From Schizochytrium sp. CCTCC M209059 (Eukaryota > Sar > Bigyra > Thraustochytrida > Thraustochytriidae): a DNA stretch of 64,000 nucleotides. The stretch lies in NCBI GenBank assembly GCA_000818945.1, contig KN805391.1:508019-572018 (forward strand), in the 5' to 3' direction. Below are positions 40,160 through 51,243 of the stretch, one piece after another; position 1 is the first letter of the stretch, and each line of letters starts with the position of its first letter. A model generated the notes under the pieces. It worked only from the letters and a program-made list of their open reading frames with translations. It searched no databases and was not told the origin of the DNA. A program made the position numbers and the translations under genes.

Positions 40160-40690
40160 GAAGGAAGAAAGGAAGGAGGAAGTGCGAGAAGAAAGAGGTT
40201 TTTTTGTTTTCTGTGTCCTCTTTCCGTCTTTCTCGCTTTTTTCCTGTTTTCCTTTTTTCTGTTTTTCTTTTTACTTTTTCTTTTACTTTTTCCAAACGTG
40301 CAATTGCAATTGCAATCCTTCCCTTCCCTTCCCTTCCCTTCCCTCGCGGACGCCACGCCTCGCCTCACGCTGCGCCGCGCTCGCCGGTCGCGCGCGCGCA
40401 CGTGCGCCTCCTCGGCCCGCCCGCCCGCCTGCTTCTCTGCGTGGCTGGCTCGCCGCGGGCTGCGCTGGCGTCTCCCCCTCCCCGCCGGGACTGCGCCGCG
40501 GCTCGGGCGCGCTCGTGTTGGGGGTTTGTTTATTTCTTTCTTTTTTTCTTTCTTTTTTTCTTCTCTCCCTTTTTCTCCTTTCTTCCTTCCTTCCTTCCTT
40601 CCTTCCTTCCTTCCTTCCTTCCTTCCTTTCTTTCTTTCTTTCTCTGCGTGTCTGTTTGCCCCTGCGCAAGAGTACTACTGGCAGCTAGAT
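39866..40690. repeat. Purine/pyrimidine strand-asymmetric tract with (GAAA) and (TTCC) runs
   Basis: Plus-strand purine tract at about 39961-40193 ending in (GAAA) at 40105-40159. Pyrimidine-rich sequence follows at 40200-40345 including (TTCCC) repeats. Then come GC-rich sequence and another pyrimidine tract at 40530-40640 with (TTCC) at about 40577-40627. It lies directly upstream of the KDM6-like gene; no gene is seen within it. Confidence 0.8.
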
Positions 40691-41350
40691 GACGCCTCTG
40701 ATGGGGCTATGCAGGGGCCAGCAAGTAAAGCAAGCAGCATGGATGGACAGTAGAGGCGCGATGTACGTCACGCTATGTTATCTTCTGTTACAAAGTAGTG
40801 TGGCATGCTGTGTAGTGCGTGTGGATGGACATAGCGATGCACGCACCGCGACGCACCGCACAAGCGAGCGCCCGAGCCCGGGCTCCTCGCCTGCGTCTGC
40901 CCTCGCCTTGCCTCGCCTTGCCTGCGGCTCGCTCGTGCGTCAGAAGCGAGCATCGCCTCGGCCCCAGCCCAGATGCCACGCTCCCACGCACGCCCGGCAA
41001 GGCAAGGCAAGGCAAGGCAGGGCAAGGCAGGGCTAGGCTAGGCGAGGCAAGGCAAGGCAAAAGCGCCCCGCACCCCGGCCTCTCCTCTCCTCTCCTCTCC
41101 TCCCCTCTCCTGCAGCGCCCCGACCCGCGACTCGCGGCGGGCGCGCCNNNNNNNNNNNNNNNNNNNNNNNNNNNNCCCGCGACTCGCGGCGGGCGCGCCC
41201 CGCGGAAAAGGGCCGCGGGCTCGCCAGCCCTCGCCCGCCGCCGCGAGCGCTCTCGGTGCGCGCGAGGAGAAGTCCGCGGCGCCGAGCGCGCGCTCGCGGC
41301 CCCAACTCGCAGCCGCCGCGCAGGGCAGCGCTGCGCTCTGTCTCCATGCA
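40691..41350. other. GC-rich, pentamer-rich DNA around an assembly gap
   Basis: GGCAA-type pentamers (about 40996-41060) and TCTCC pentamers (about 41083-41112), then the N gap. No gene is supported. Confidence 0.5.
41148..41175. other. Assembly gap (28 N) flanked by identical 24-mers
   Basis: The 24 bases before the gap (41124-41147) are identical to the 24 bases after it (41176-41199). The contig ends probably overlap, and the gap is likely an assembly artefact. Confidence 0.85.
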
Positions 41351-43560
41351 TATACGTACGTACGTATATGTATCTTCGGCTCCTTTGCTATCTCTGACTA
41401 TCTCCATCCCTCCATCCCTCCATCCGGCCATCCATCCATCCGTCTCCTTCGATCTGGGAAGACCCGGCGGCCGCCCTCCTCCAGCGCCGTGCCGCTCGCG
41501 CTTGCGCTCGCGCTCGCGCTCGCTCGCGGTCTTCGACGTCATCGGCGCAGTGGTGTATGCGATGAATGTTGTGCAGGGTGTGATAATATGTATGTGCGTT
41601 AGGTAGTAGTACGCATGCATGCAGTATGTAGTGTATGTCGCGGACGGTGTGAGCAGAGCAGAGCAGAGCAGAGCAGAGCAGAGCAGAGCAGGAGAGGCGA
41701 GGGAGTCGGAGACGACGGGCGAGCAGCCTGGGCTCGCTGAGCGGTGCGATGCGGTGCCAGGCAGGCGCGGAGGGCTCGGGCTTGTTGCCGCGGCGTCCGC
41801 TCCTGGCGACGGGCGCTGAGGGAAAGCGATGGCGTGGAAAGCAAAGCAAAGCAGAGCAGTGCGAAGCGATGCAAAGCGGTGCGATGCGAAGCGAAGCGGA
41901 GCGGTGCGAAGCGTGCACACGCGGCCGGCCTGCTCTGTAAGCTTGTACGCATGACACCACACACACACACACCCCGTGCTTGCCCTTTAATTCGCCGTGG
42001 CGAGGCCACTCACCCACTCACTCCACGCTCCTCACTCACGTGGGTCACGGCAGCCCAGTCGAGTCCTCGTCCACCGACCCCGGATGGATCCCTCCGAGGC
42101 TCCTCGGCAGCGTGGGCGAAGCGAATCGAGGCTGGCAGTTTTCGCTCGCGGTCGCTGGCTGGGTGGCTGGGTGGCTCAGGCTGGCTGGCTGGCTGGCGAC
42201 CGCATCCTCTCCCTCCCAGGCCGCCTGGCATACGCGGCACAGCAGTTTCTTTTTCTTCACGTTGTTCGTCCACCCACTGGCCCTCATCCTCGCCGCAGTC
42301 CAGGGCAAGCCAACCTTTGCGAGGCTTCGTCACTCCATCCCATCGCATCGGCCCTTGCTTGCACGCAAGAACATAGTATACTGCATGCATATAAACCCAA
42401 GCGCCGAGGCCGGCCAGCGTGAACTCGCGTGAAGATCCGCCGCCCTCCATGGGCGTCCAATTCGCCCTGCGCGTCCGTCGCGTCCTTTTCTCCGTCAGCC
42501 GTGCGGCGCCTTCCTGGTCCCGCGCTCCTGCCCTTCCTGCAAGATACTTGCCGCCTTCGGCCTCCTACTAGACCACCTCGCGCCCTTCCGCTTCCTTTTC
42601 CTCGCGCTCTCTCTCTGTCTCTGTCTGCCTCTCATAACAAATAAAACAACCAGAGAGGCCTCGCACTGCGCGGTTGGTCGGCGCGGTCTCCGAGCCTGCG
42701 CCGCGCTCGAGGTCCGACGGCGGCGGCCTGGCTTGGTTGACGTCAAGTTGGTTGGCTTGGCGCAGCGCGGCGCAGCGTGCGGCGGACGGTTGTCTTGGCT
42801 TATCTTGGCTTGGCTTGGCTTGGCCGGGCGGGGCTGGGCTTGGCGCGGCGCGACAGAGAGCGAAGATGCCCGAGCGGAAGATGGATAAGCAACGCTGCGC
42901 TGGACCACCACGGCGCGGGGCGACGGCGAGGAGGTAGCGAGGGAAGGGAGCCTCGCTCGCGCGTCCGGGCTCGGCGCTCGGCACGGGATCGGTGTGTTGG
43001 CTAGTGTTACTATCCTTTTCTCTCCTTTTCGAAATTCGTGATCTTTTTTCCTCGCTCAGGTGCATGCAGTACAGTGCAACGCTGCACTACACTGCACTGC
43101 ACGCTGCACGGCACTGCCCAGCCCTGCATGGCACTGCGTGCGGTGTCCGCACCGCGCGGCCGACATGATCTCTCAGGGCCATGCCAAGTCGAAATCCTCG
43201 ACATCCTCGGAATCCGCAGCCGGGTGCAGGCAGCCTGCGCGAGTGCGCAGGCTCGCAGACGCACGCACGCAATCTCACTGTCAGCCACCATGGCCAGCAA
43301 CACATAAGCAAGCAACCTACCGCTGTCCGCCTCGTAGCCTTCATGCATTCATTTATTCATTCATGCATTCATTCATTCATTAGCCAGGGCGGGGAGGAGG
43401 CGCGAAACCGCGCGAGGTCTCGGAAGGAAGTAAACCTAGACAAAGCGTGCCGAGGCGCGCGTCGCCCGCTCGCGTGCTCTGGTCGCCGTCGCTGTCGCTT
43501 TCCATCCTCGATGCACGTGTAGAAAATAAAATGGCGTGTAAAAACCAGCACATCATCGTG
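41351..43560. other. Microsatellite-rich, no supported gene
   Basis: It contains (CATCC) repeats (41403-41445), GCTCGC repeats (41495-41530), (GAGCA)8 at 41651-41690, GCTGG repeats (42150-42200), TTGGC repeats (42795-42830), TGCAC repeats (43075-43140) and CATT repeats (43341-43382). Frames across it are low-complexity. Confidence 0.5.
41651..41690. repeat. (GAGCA)8 pentanucleotide run
   Basis: Eight perfect GAGCA units, followed by degenerate GAAGC/AAAGC/GGAGC units at about 41840-41910. Confidence 0.95.
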
Positions 43561-46500
43561 ACCTAAATCAAAACTGCGCGGCGATCATCTCGCATGCTTG
43601 CTCGCTCGCTCGCTAGCTCGCTTGGCAACCCACGTTCGCGCCGCGCCGCGCCGCTGGTCGGTTCTGCCTCGGAGGAAGCGAGCAGCCTTCTGCCGGCCAG
43701 CCTGGCGGGCCCAACCACACGTCTTCCGCGCGCCGGCGCCTTCGTGCGTAACGCCTAACAAATGAATTAACGCCAGCCCTCGAACCGGGCGAGGGCCACC
43801 CACCACAACAGCTTTCGAGCAACCGCAACAGCGAAAGGCTTGTGCTGCAGCTTCATATGATAACGCTCGCCCGCGCCACGCCGCCGATCACGGACATCCT
43901 GCCGTCCGCAGCGTATCCCGCTCAGGATCCTCGCGGGGAGCGCGGTGGGAGCCCGCCTTTCTGATCGACTGTGAGCTCGGTCGCACTAAGGCAGAGGCCA
44001 TCACACCCGCTGAACAGCGTGCCTCATGGCGCTCACGAGTGCGCCGCTGCCTACTACTATGGGTTTCTTCTTCTTCTTCTTCTTCTTCTTCTTCTTCGGC
44101 GCCGGCCCCTGGCCTTGGGGTGAGTACGAGGAATTTGGAGCAAGCGGCGGCAGAGATTTGGCCAGGAGTCAGCGGTGGCTGGACCAGACTCGCCGGAAAG
44201 AGAAAAGCCTCCAGGCGGCGGTCAGGTCAGGCTTGTGTCAGCTGGCAGCCAGAGAGCGGCGAGGCAGGCAGGAGAAGCCAAAGATGCAGTGATCGTCGCC
44301 GACTCTGCACGACACGTGGAGACTTTCTCTGTTGACTGGCGGTGCGTGGTGGAATAACAAGAAGAAATAACTCCAGCGCAGCTCCAACTTGGCGCTGACT
44401 GTGAGGCAAACCATTCACTGACACAAGAATGAAAACGCCCAACTGCAAGCGACTAGCCTAGCCAAAGCACGCAACTATGAGTTACGCAAGAGAAACAGGC
44501 AAAACGAAGCTAGCTTGGATAAAACGCGAGTAACAGCAACAGCAAAAGCAACAGCAACCAACACATTCACAACAAGCTTGCGAAGAAGCCAAAAGATGAT
44601 CGCACAGCACAGCGAGCAAGCATATCCAGCAGACCAAGCTTGGATTTGCTCCGAAGTTGCCTTTGGCAGCTCGCATCTGTGATGCCATCCCGCGCCGGGA
44701 ACGAAAGGCCATCCCGTCCTGAAAATTATTTAAAAAAGTAATGCAAAAATAAAAAAGCGCCCGTTGCACGTACGCACGCATGCAACCCTCGGGGGACCAC
44801 CGCCGACCGTTGCACGCACGCACCCGTGCTCGCACACGCAAGGCTCCCCTCGGCGACGTCGCTCGTTCTTGTCCACGCGTAGTAGTACCAGGGCGAACCC
44901 GCGCGGCAACGCTCTGGTCCTACTCCTATTTCTTTCAGGTTTTTCTTTTCTTCTTTTTTGTTCTTTTTTTCTTTTTTCTTTTCGACTTCTTTTTCTGCCC
45001 ACGCCCCTTCTTCCTCTTTTCTTCTTTTACCGAATCTTTCAAGGCGCGCCGCCCCCACACCCCGCTCACACCCCGCGTGAAAATGAGCAGACGCGACCAC
45101 TGGACGGACCCGATCTGTCCACGGCCTCCCGTCCGCACAATTTACTAGGCCAATACTTAGAGGAAACGCTACAGATCCGCGCGGCGCCCGCGTGCCGCCC
45201 GGACCGCGCTTTGAATCCGGCTGGGCGCGTTCTTGGACCTCGCGAAGCCGCGAGCGCGCGCGAAAATCCCCTTGCGGGCCTTGCGGGCTATTCTGCTTTC
45301 CCTTTCCACTTGGAGCCGCGAAGCGCGGCCTGGCCTGGCCTGGCTGGCTGGCTCGCTGCGTCCGCCTGGCTGGCGGGCCACCCGAGAACTCCGGGCCAGC
45401 GGGCCTCAAGTCCACATCTGCTCCCACCACACAGTCCACAGAACGAGACGAGCGCATCCGCGAAAAATCCTGTGGAATTGGAAGAGAGCGGGCCGAGAGC
45501 GGGCCTCGGAAAAGAGGGAGAGATCTTAAAAGAAAGGAAAGGAGAGCAAACAAAGGAAAAGAAAAGGACGCTCGCTCCATCACTGTGGCTCGACAAATGC
45601 GGGGATAAGATTGACTTTTGGAGGAGGACAAATGGGTCTGCGCGGCCGTTTGCAAGTGCGCTCGGACGGGTGCATGGATGGATTTCTTGGAGTCGTGCTG
45701 GTCACCATTTCTCGCTGCGCTGCGTGCGTGACCGAGGATCGTTTGACAGCAGACGGCCGCCGGTCCACAAGTACGATGGAAACGCCTCGAGGTCTCCGGG
45801 ACTTAGGCGAGAGGCGCAGTCGTCGCTTTCGCTTTCGCTGCTACTACTGCTGCTGCTGCTGCTCCTGCTGCTGCTGCTGACGACGACGACGATGATGACG
45901 ATGACGATGACGATGACGAAGAGAAGGGGGATGATGATGTCACGATGGGCCGGAAAGAGACGCTGAGAGGGAGCGCTCTGCAATGTGACGCTTTGCTTGA
46001 TTTGGCATGGCCATGTGCTCTCGAATTGTCAACAAGACTGCATGCGCCAGGCCGATTCGTTGTTTGGTGTGCCGGCTGCGAGCAAAGCAGAGGAGAGATA
46101 CTACCCATCTGACTTAGACTCACTCACTGGCTGTGTGAAGAGGGGATGAACAGCGTGCTGTTGCAGTTTGGACTAAGCGGTAGTTTCCTTGCACCAAAAG
46201 CAGCCAGATTGAGTGTCAGCTGCTGCTCCAGTGAGCAGCTGGGGCTCTTCAGGGGTCTTGCATTTCGGATGACACAGCAGAAGAATCGCGCTTCGCAACG
46301 AAACAAATCGTTGGTTTTGGTTCTTTGCCTGGTCTGCCAGCAATGCATCGCAAGACGATCTGCATTGAAGAAGGAAAGCACACGCAAAGGTCAGGCGTCA
46401 GAAGTTGGACCTATCCGATAGCGGACGTGAGGCTCGCAACGAGAGCCTCCCCCTTCGGCGGCTGCTGGCCTTGTTTGACGCCTGACGTCGCGTCTTCGAG
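43561..46500. other. No supported gene; simple repeats
   Basis: It holds a (TTC)11 run at 44065-44097, T/C-rich tracts at 44935-45030 and a CTG/ACG/GAT triplet-repeat block at about 45840-45930. Several open frames of 80-400 codons overlap these, but they are repeat-driven and lack conserved motifs. An intron-containing gene cannot be excluded. Confidence 0.4.
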
Positions 46501-46502
46501 AA

Positions 46503-47100
46503 AGTGACGTTGAGCCAGGATTGTCAAAAGCGACAGCAGTAGATAGTTGTATGCCAAGCTTCTGCCGGATGATCCAGCATTGGATGCATTTCATAAATGA
46601 GTCTGTTGTTGCTGCTGGTCGTGTCTAACGCCAGACACTAGGTTCGTGGATTTGTCACGTCGAGCCAGGATTGTCAAAAGCGACAGCAGTGGATAGCCGT
46701 ATGCCAAGCTTCTGTTGGATGATCCAGTATTGGATGCATCGCAACCATGAGCCTGTTGTTGCTGCTGGTCGTGTCTAACGCCAGACACTAGGTTCGTGGA
46801 TGTGACACGTTGAGCCAGGATTGTCAAAACCGACAGCAGTAGATAGTTGTATATCAAGCGTCTGCCAGCTGACCTAGCGTTTGATGCATCGCAACCATGA
46901 GCCTGTTGTTGCTGCTGGTCGTGTCTAACGCCAGACGCTAGGTTCGTGGATTTGTCACGTCGAGCCAGGATTGTCAAAAGCGACAGCAGTAGATAGTTGT
47001 ATGCCAAGCTTCTGCTGGATGATCCAGCATTGGATGGTTTTCATAAATGAGTCTGCTGTTGCTGCTGTCCATATTGTAATCCAAGCCCTGCGTTTGTGGG
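46503..47100. repeat. 150-bp tandem repeat, four units
   Basis: The marker gagccagga recurs at 46512, 46662, 46812 and 46962, and a CTGTTGTTGCTGCTG block recurs at about 46600, 46750, 46900 and 47050. The period is exactly 150 bp. The units differ by scattered substitutions. The minus strand stays open across three units (46591-47007) as a 50-residue repeat with QQQQQ and LLLSLLTILA motifs, because 150 is a multiple of three. A degenerate extension is visible to about 47130. Whether it is translated is unknown. Confidence 0.85.
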
Positions 47101-47130
47101 TCTGTGAGGCAACCATTTGCATACTAAGCC

Positions 47131-47596
47131 TCTCTTCGATGATCCAGAATTAGACGCGTTTTGTACATTCGGCCCCAGACATTGCGTCTCTGCAGAAAAG
47201 ACGAAACAAAACGATGGTTGAGAGATTCCACCTGAACTCCCTTGAGCAAACCTTTGCAAAGCCTTGCGACGATTTCGTTCGCTGCCTACACGTTCCATCC
47301 CTTGGGATAATCACGATTCTACTTGTGCAACAATTTTTTTCATAGACCTTGCAACATATTCGTTTGCAGACTTGTGTGATTGATTAGATGGTAAATTATG
47401 TTTTACTGTTGAAATCAAAGATGCGTATACAAAGAATTGCCAAACGTCAGCCGCAGGACCTAGAGTCAGGTGTATCGCACAGACAGCTAGCTGTAAGCTC
47501 GGCCAAAAGTCCCTTTGCTTCACACAAACGTGGTGAAAGATTCTCCTTGAATCACAAACAAAACGTAGTAGTAGGACAGCCCGAACCAACACCCCC
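47131..47596. other. Intergenic, no supported gene
   Basis: AT-richer than the surroundings; the 3' flank of the rhomboid gene. Nothing further recognised. Confidence 0.5.
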
Positions 47597-48748
47597 TTAG
47601 CAGACCTCTTGACAGAGCCCAATGAGCAAGTTGTTGTTATCTGCGAGTCCATCCGGCGCCGTAGCGTTAACCGCAGGACTTGACGGGCAGTACACGGTGA
47701 CGGTAGTGGAGTTTACAAAATAGGCCGTGACACCCGCATCCGAACACTCGTCACAGGTCCACCAAGGCGAGTCACCCGGTGGAAAGGGAACACACGAGAG
47801 ATATCGGCACCACGTGCACCACTCCTCCGCATCGACACCTAGATACAACACCAAGAGAGAAATGACGACCAGCAGCGGCGTAATGAGCACAGACAAGCTC
47901 TGCAAGACAACCTGATACCGCTTGCGCTCCTTGAGCTCCCCCCATCGAGTGAATCGATTTGAAACCAGAACGCCAAAACCAACCAAAACGCCCGTCACGA
48001 ATCCAGCAACATGAGCAAAGTTGTCCAAAAAAGGCATGAGACCCAGCATGAGGTTCACCGCCGTGGCCAGAACGAGCTGCGTCATGGAAATGCAGTGTTG
48101 GCCCTTGTACAAAGACCAGTTGAGAATGAGCTCGCTCCACGCGCTGCCAAAGAGCGCAAAGATTGCTCCCGAGGCACCCACGCCAACCGTGACAGGACTC
48201 AAAATTGCACTCCACACAACGCCCTGGAAACCACCCAAAAGAATGATGAGCGCGGCGGCGAGACTTCCAAACTGGTTCTCGAGCGGGAAACCAATCTGCC
48301 AGAGCGCGAACATGTTGAAAAGGTAGTGCAGAATCCCCGCGTGCAGGAAAATGGGCGCAATGAGACGATACCAGTCTCCCTCCAGGATGAGATCTGCGCG
48401 CTTGGCACCCAGCTCCAGCAAGGTGCTCACTGAGACGCCAATGGTGGGGTTTGTCGAGAACGACTCAAGTTCCCAGTTGTTCACTGCAAACTCAATCACG
48501 AGCATCACACTGCAGCACAAAAACAGCATCATACACACCAGTGGCCGTCCTGTCTTGAACATCGACTTGGGTTCATCTGCATGCTGGATCTGGAACGAAC
48601 CGTACGAGGACGCTGCGCGCAAAAGTCGTCGGTACGTCTTGGGAGTTGCCAAAGTCTCGCCCTCGACGCCCGTCTCCACCGTGTCGACGGCCGGCGTCGC
48701 CACGGGCGTCGCGGGCCGCGTCTGCTCCACTCCCGCGGACGACGCCAT
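47597..48748 (-). CDS. Rhomboid-family intramembrane serine protease
   Basis: A 383-residue protein from the ATG at 48748; the longer in-frame extension is Arg-rich and lacks support. Residues 1-70 are a cytosolic Thr/Ala-rich tail. The rhomboid core has FLHAGILHYLFNMFALW (HxxxN oxyanion motif), VGVGASGAIFALFG with catalytic S193 and LDNFAHVAGFVTGVLVGFG with catalytic H246, on six to seven TM helices. An extra C-terminal TM helix is followed by a Cys-rich luminal or extracellular tail (about 310-383, with CTWC, CDECSD and two NxT sites). Rhomboids cleave TM helices of client proteins. The 6+1 layout with a cytosolic N-terminus fits a secretory-pathway rhomboid. The catalytic dyad is intact. 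Confidence 0.9.
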   Translation of the reverse strand: MASSAGVEQTRPATPVATPAVDTVETGVEGETLATPKTYRRLLRAASSYGSFQIQHADEPKSMFKTGRPLVCMMLFLCCSVMLVIEFAVNNWELESFSTNPTIGVSVSTLLELGAKRADLILEGDWYRLIAPIFLHAGILHYLFNMFALWQIGFPLENQFGSLAAALIILLGGFQGVVWSAILSPVTVGVGASGAIFALFGSAWSELILNWSLYKGQHCISMTQLVLATAVNLMLGLMPFLDNFAHVAGFVTGVLVGFGVLVSNRFTRWGELKERKRYQVVLQSLSVLITPLLVVISLLVLYLGVDAEEWCTWCRYLSCVPFPPGDSPWWTCDECSDAGVTAYFVNSTTVTVYCPSSPAVNATAPDGLADNNNLLIGLCQEVC

Positions 48749-49855
48749 AGCGCTCTTCTCCTCGCGCACGAGGCTGCTTGCACCTCGCGCCTTCCTCGAC
48801 CCGAAAAGAGAAAAGGAAACCCAACCAAACCTCGCCACCCTTGAGAGGTCAGTCAGATGACCGACCGAGCCCGTCTGGCCCGCGCGCTCGCTCAAATCTC
48901 CGCTCACGCACGGCGGCTCCGTGCGCGCGCGGAGCCGTCCCTCGTCGTCCCGCGCAGGTCCTCCGCGACGGCCTCGCGCCTCTCCTCCCACGCACGCACG
49001 CACGCACACACGCACGAACTCGGACGCTCGCACGATGAGATGCGCGCGCGCGCGTGTTCTCGTTCTGGGTGCTCAAAAGAAAGAAAGGGAGACTGCGAAA
49101 GTGGCGCGGGCTCCTCCGACGCCACTCTCGTATCCGGTTCGCGTTGCACAGGTTCTTTATAATATTATCAGCCGTACCAGACACGGCGCGGCATGTACCG
49201 GATAGCCCAAGTCTCTCCAACCCGTGCGCGAGGCCGGCTCTAAATGCTGAAAACGACCTCGACAACCTTCGGTTTACAGTTCACGCACTCCAAATGCGCC
49301 AAAAACCGTCGAGAACGGCACCTTCGCGCGGGTTTGGGCGCGCGGTTTTGCTCTTTTTGGGTGGCTCTTTCGCCGCTGCCACGCGAGCCGGCGCACAACA
49401 GTGTCCGGCTGTTCGTGGTCTCTGTAACCCCCTCCCAGCCTTGGTCCCTTCATCGACCTCGTTGCACTCGTGGCTTATCACCACCACAGGGGGCATACTG
49501 GAAGAGTTTTGTATCTTCAAACGTACTCCCCCATCGGAGAACGTTTCATGTATAGCTGGGAGACCGAAGGAGGGCACAATGGGTATTTGCGGGAACGTTG
49601 GAGAATAGACCTCTTTCCGAGGATAGACCTCATCTTCGCGACGGCGCAGACTGACAACGACCGCTAGCGAGCTAGCTTCTTCGCTTTCCTTGCCTCGCCC
49701 GCGCGCGCGGTCGCCGACCTTGACGCACGCGGACGAACGCCAAGAGAACAGGGTTGCCACGCGTGCGCCGCTCCTCACTTCGCTTTCGCCCCCGCCCCGC
49801 ACAGAGCCGACGTACTCGGGTCGCGCAAAGAAAGAGTGCTTCGAGCCCAGCAACC
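48749..49855. other. Divergent intergenic between rhomboid and prefoldin genes
   Basis: No gene is supported. It contains (ACGC)-type repeats near 48990-49012. Overlapping frames on both strands (for example 49054-49608 plus and 49281-49853 minus) have no recognisable features. Confidence 0.5.
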
Positions 49856-50732
49856 ATGTCGACGCCCCAGACGGACCCGACCAAAATCCCGCTGCAGCAG
49901 CTGCAGCAGCAGCGCAATGTCATGCAACAGGTACGTATAAGGTCCCGTTCTTCTTTTTTCGTGCTGGACTTAAAATGCAAATGTAAACGTGTGGACGTCG
50001 GCAGACGAACTGACATTGCAACTGTCTACAACAGGAGCTGCAAGAGATGAAGACCCGTCACAGGAGCATGATGACTGCCTCAAAGCGCTATCTTGAATCT
50101 TTGCGCACTGTCGAGATGGTCGAAAGCGCCCAGGACGGTACGTTTCTTTTTCTATTTCTTTTTCTTTTCTTCGTCTTGCATTTGCAAAAACCATCTGTCG
50201 CAACGGTTGACGCCCTAACGCGCCTCTTTTGTCTTGTGATCTCGGGCTGTGTGCATCTTCAATCTTGGCTGATCTTGCAAACGTCCTCATTTCTTCTCTT
50301 TTACCTCTTTGCGCAGGTCAAAAAATGCTTGTTCCTATGAATGATTCCATCTTTGTTCCTGGGGAGCTTACCAACACTTCACATGTCACTGTTGAAATTG
50401 GCACGGGCTTCTTCGTCAAGCGCACCATCCCAGACGCCAAAGAGTACCTCGAGCGCAAGGTAAGTCTCACACGCGGAATCTCGTTGTAATGCTGGCATAC
50501 GCCCTCGCTTCTTCTCCACTCGCCCAAAGACAAGCAACTAACGTCAAGAGCTCTCGCGCGTTATTCCTACTTTCTTTCCGCCTTGCAGGTCAAGAATGTT
50601 CAACTTTACATTGAACGCGTGGGCGTGAATATTCTTGCCCAAGAGAACAACCTTTCTCAGATTGACGAAATCTTCCGCGCAAGGGTACAGATGGTCAGGG
50701 AGCAGGCTGATGCTGCCGAGCAGGAGGCCTGA
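49856..50732 (+). CDS. PFDN5: Prefoldin subunit 5, four exons
   Basis: Exons 49856-49930, 50035-50137, 50317-50459 and 50589-50732 join to a 154-residue protein. The introns (49931-50034, 50138-50316, 50460-50588) begin GTACG, GTACG and GTAAG and end in CAG. The product has the alpha-prefoldin layout: an N-terminal coiled-coil helix (LQQLQQQRNVMQQ then ELQEMKTRHR), two beta hairpins with MLVPMNDSIFVPGEL and VTVEIGTGFFVKRT, and a C-terminal helix. These match PFDN5/GIM5 in sequence and length. Prefoldin is a cytosolic hexamer that hands nascent actin and tubulin to the CCT chaperonin. This is the only gene in the window for which introns are required. Confidence 0.9.
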
Positions 50733-51243
50733 GAACACGAGAAAAGAAAATGTCCTCGTTTGTTTTATCTGCCCTCTCGCCGAGAATCAGCAAAGTAGTC
50801 AAGCTCGGGTCGGCCAAAGCCCTTTTGCCTGGGAGGGAGAGCCTTGTCGCCGCTCCTCTATGCAAGCCTATTACATAAAGAAACACCCTTTTCTTCTTCT
50901 TTTGAAACCCCCAGACTCTCTCTCTCTCTCCGTCTCTCTCTCGAGTCGAGGTCTCTTTTGCTTCCTTTTTTTTTTTGAAAGGTCATCTTTGATCTGATGT
51001 TGGCCACCATCGTGATAGGAAAAAGGGACGAACAATTGTCCAGTCTCATCATCATCCTCGTTGCTCTTTGATCTTCGTCTCTCCTCATCATCATCGTGTG
51101 AAAAAAAAATAAAAATTGTGGTCGGCAGAGGGACGCCGGACCGAGCCACTGCAACCAGCCAGCCAGCCAGCGAGCCAGCAACTCATCTACAAAGACTCGG
51201 AGTCACCGAAGGACAGAGGTCTCTGGGTGCGTGCGCTTACACG
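50733..51243. other. Intergenic, no supported gene
   Basis: 3' flank of the prefoldin gene and promoter side of the dioxygenase. It contains a CT-rich run (50920-50945), a poly-T tract near 50968-50980 and (CCAG) repeats near 51160-51178. Confidence 0.5.

Noticed and set aside
43765..43850. tRNA-like T-arm (ggttcga loop with GC stem) on the minus strand
   Set aside because: No matching acceptor stem or D-arm upstream; it does not fold as a tRNA.
44026..44292. Small frame with 11 Phe codons
   Set aside because: Driven by the (TTC)11 microsatellite; no other support.
46503..47100. Regular repeats considered as a CRISPR array
   Set aside because: The repeats are 150 bp, contiguous and lack unique spacers, and the DNA is eukaryotic.
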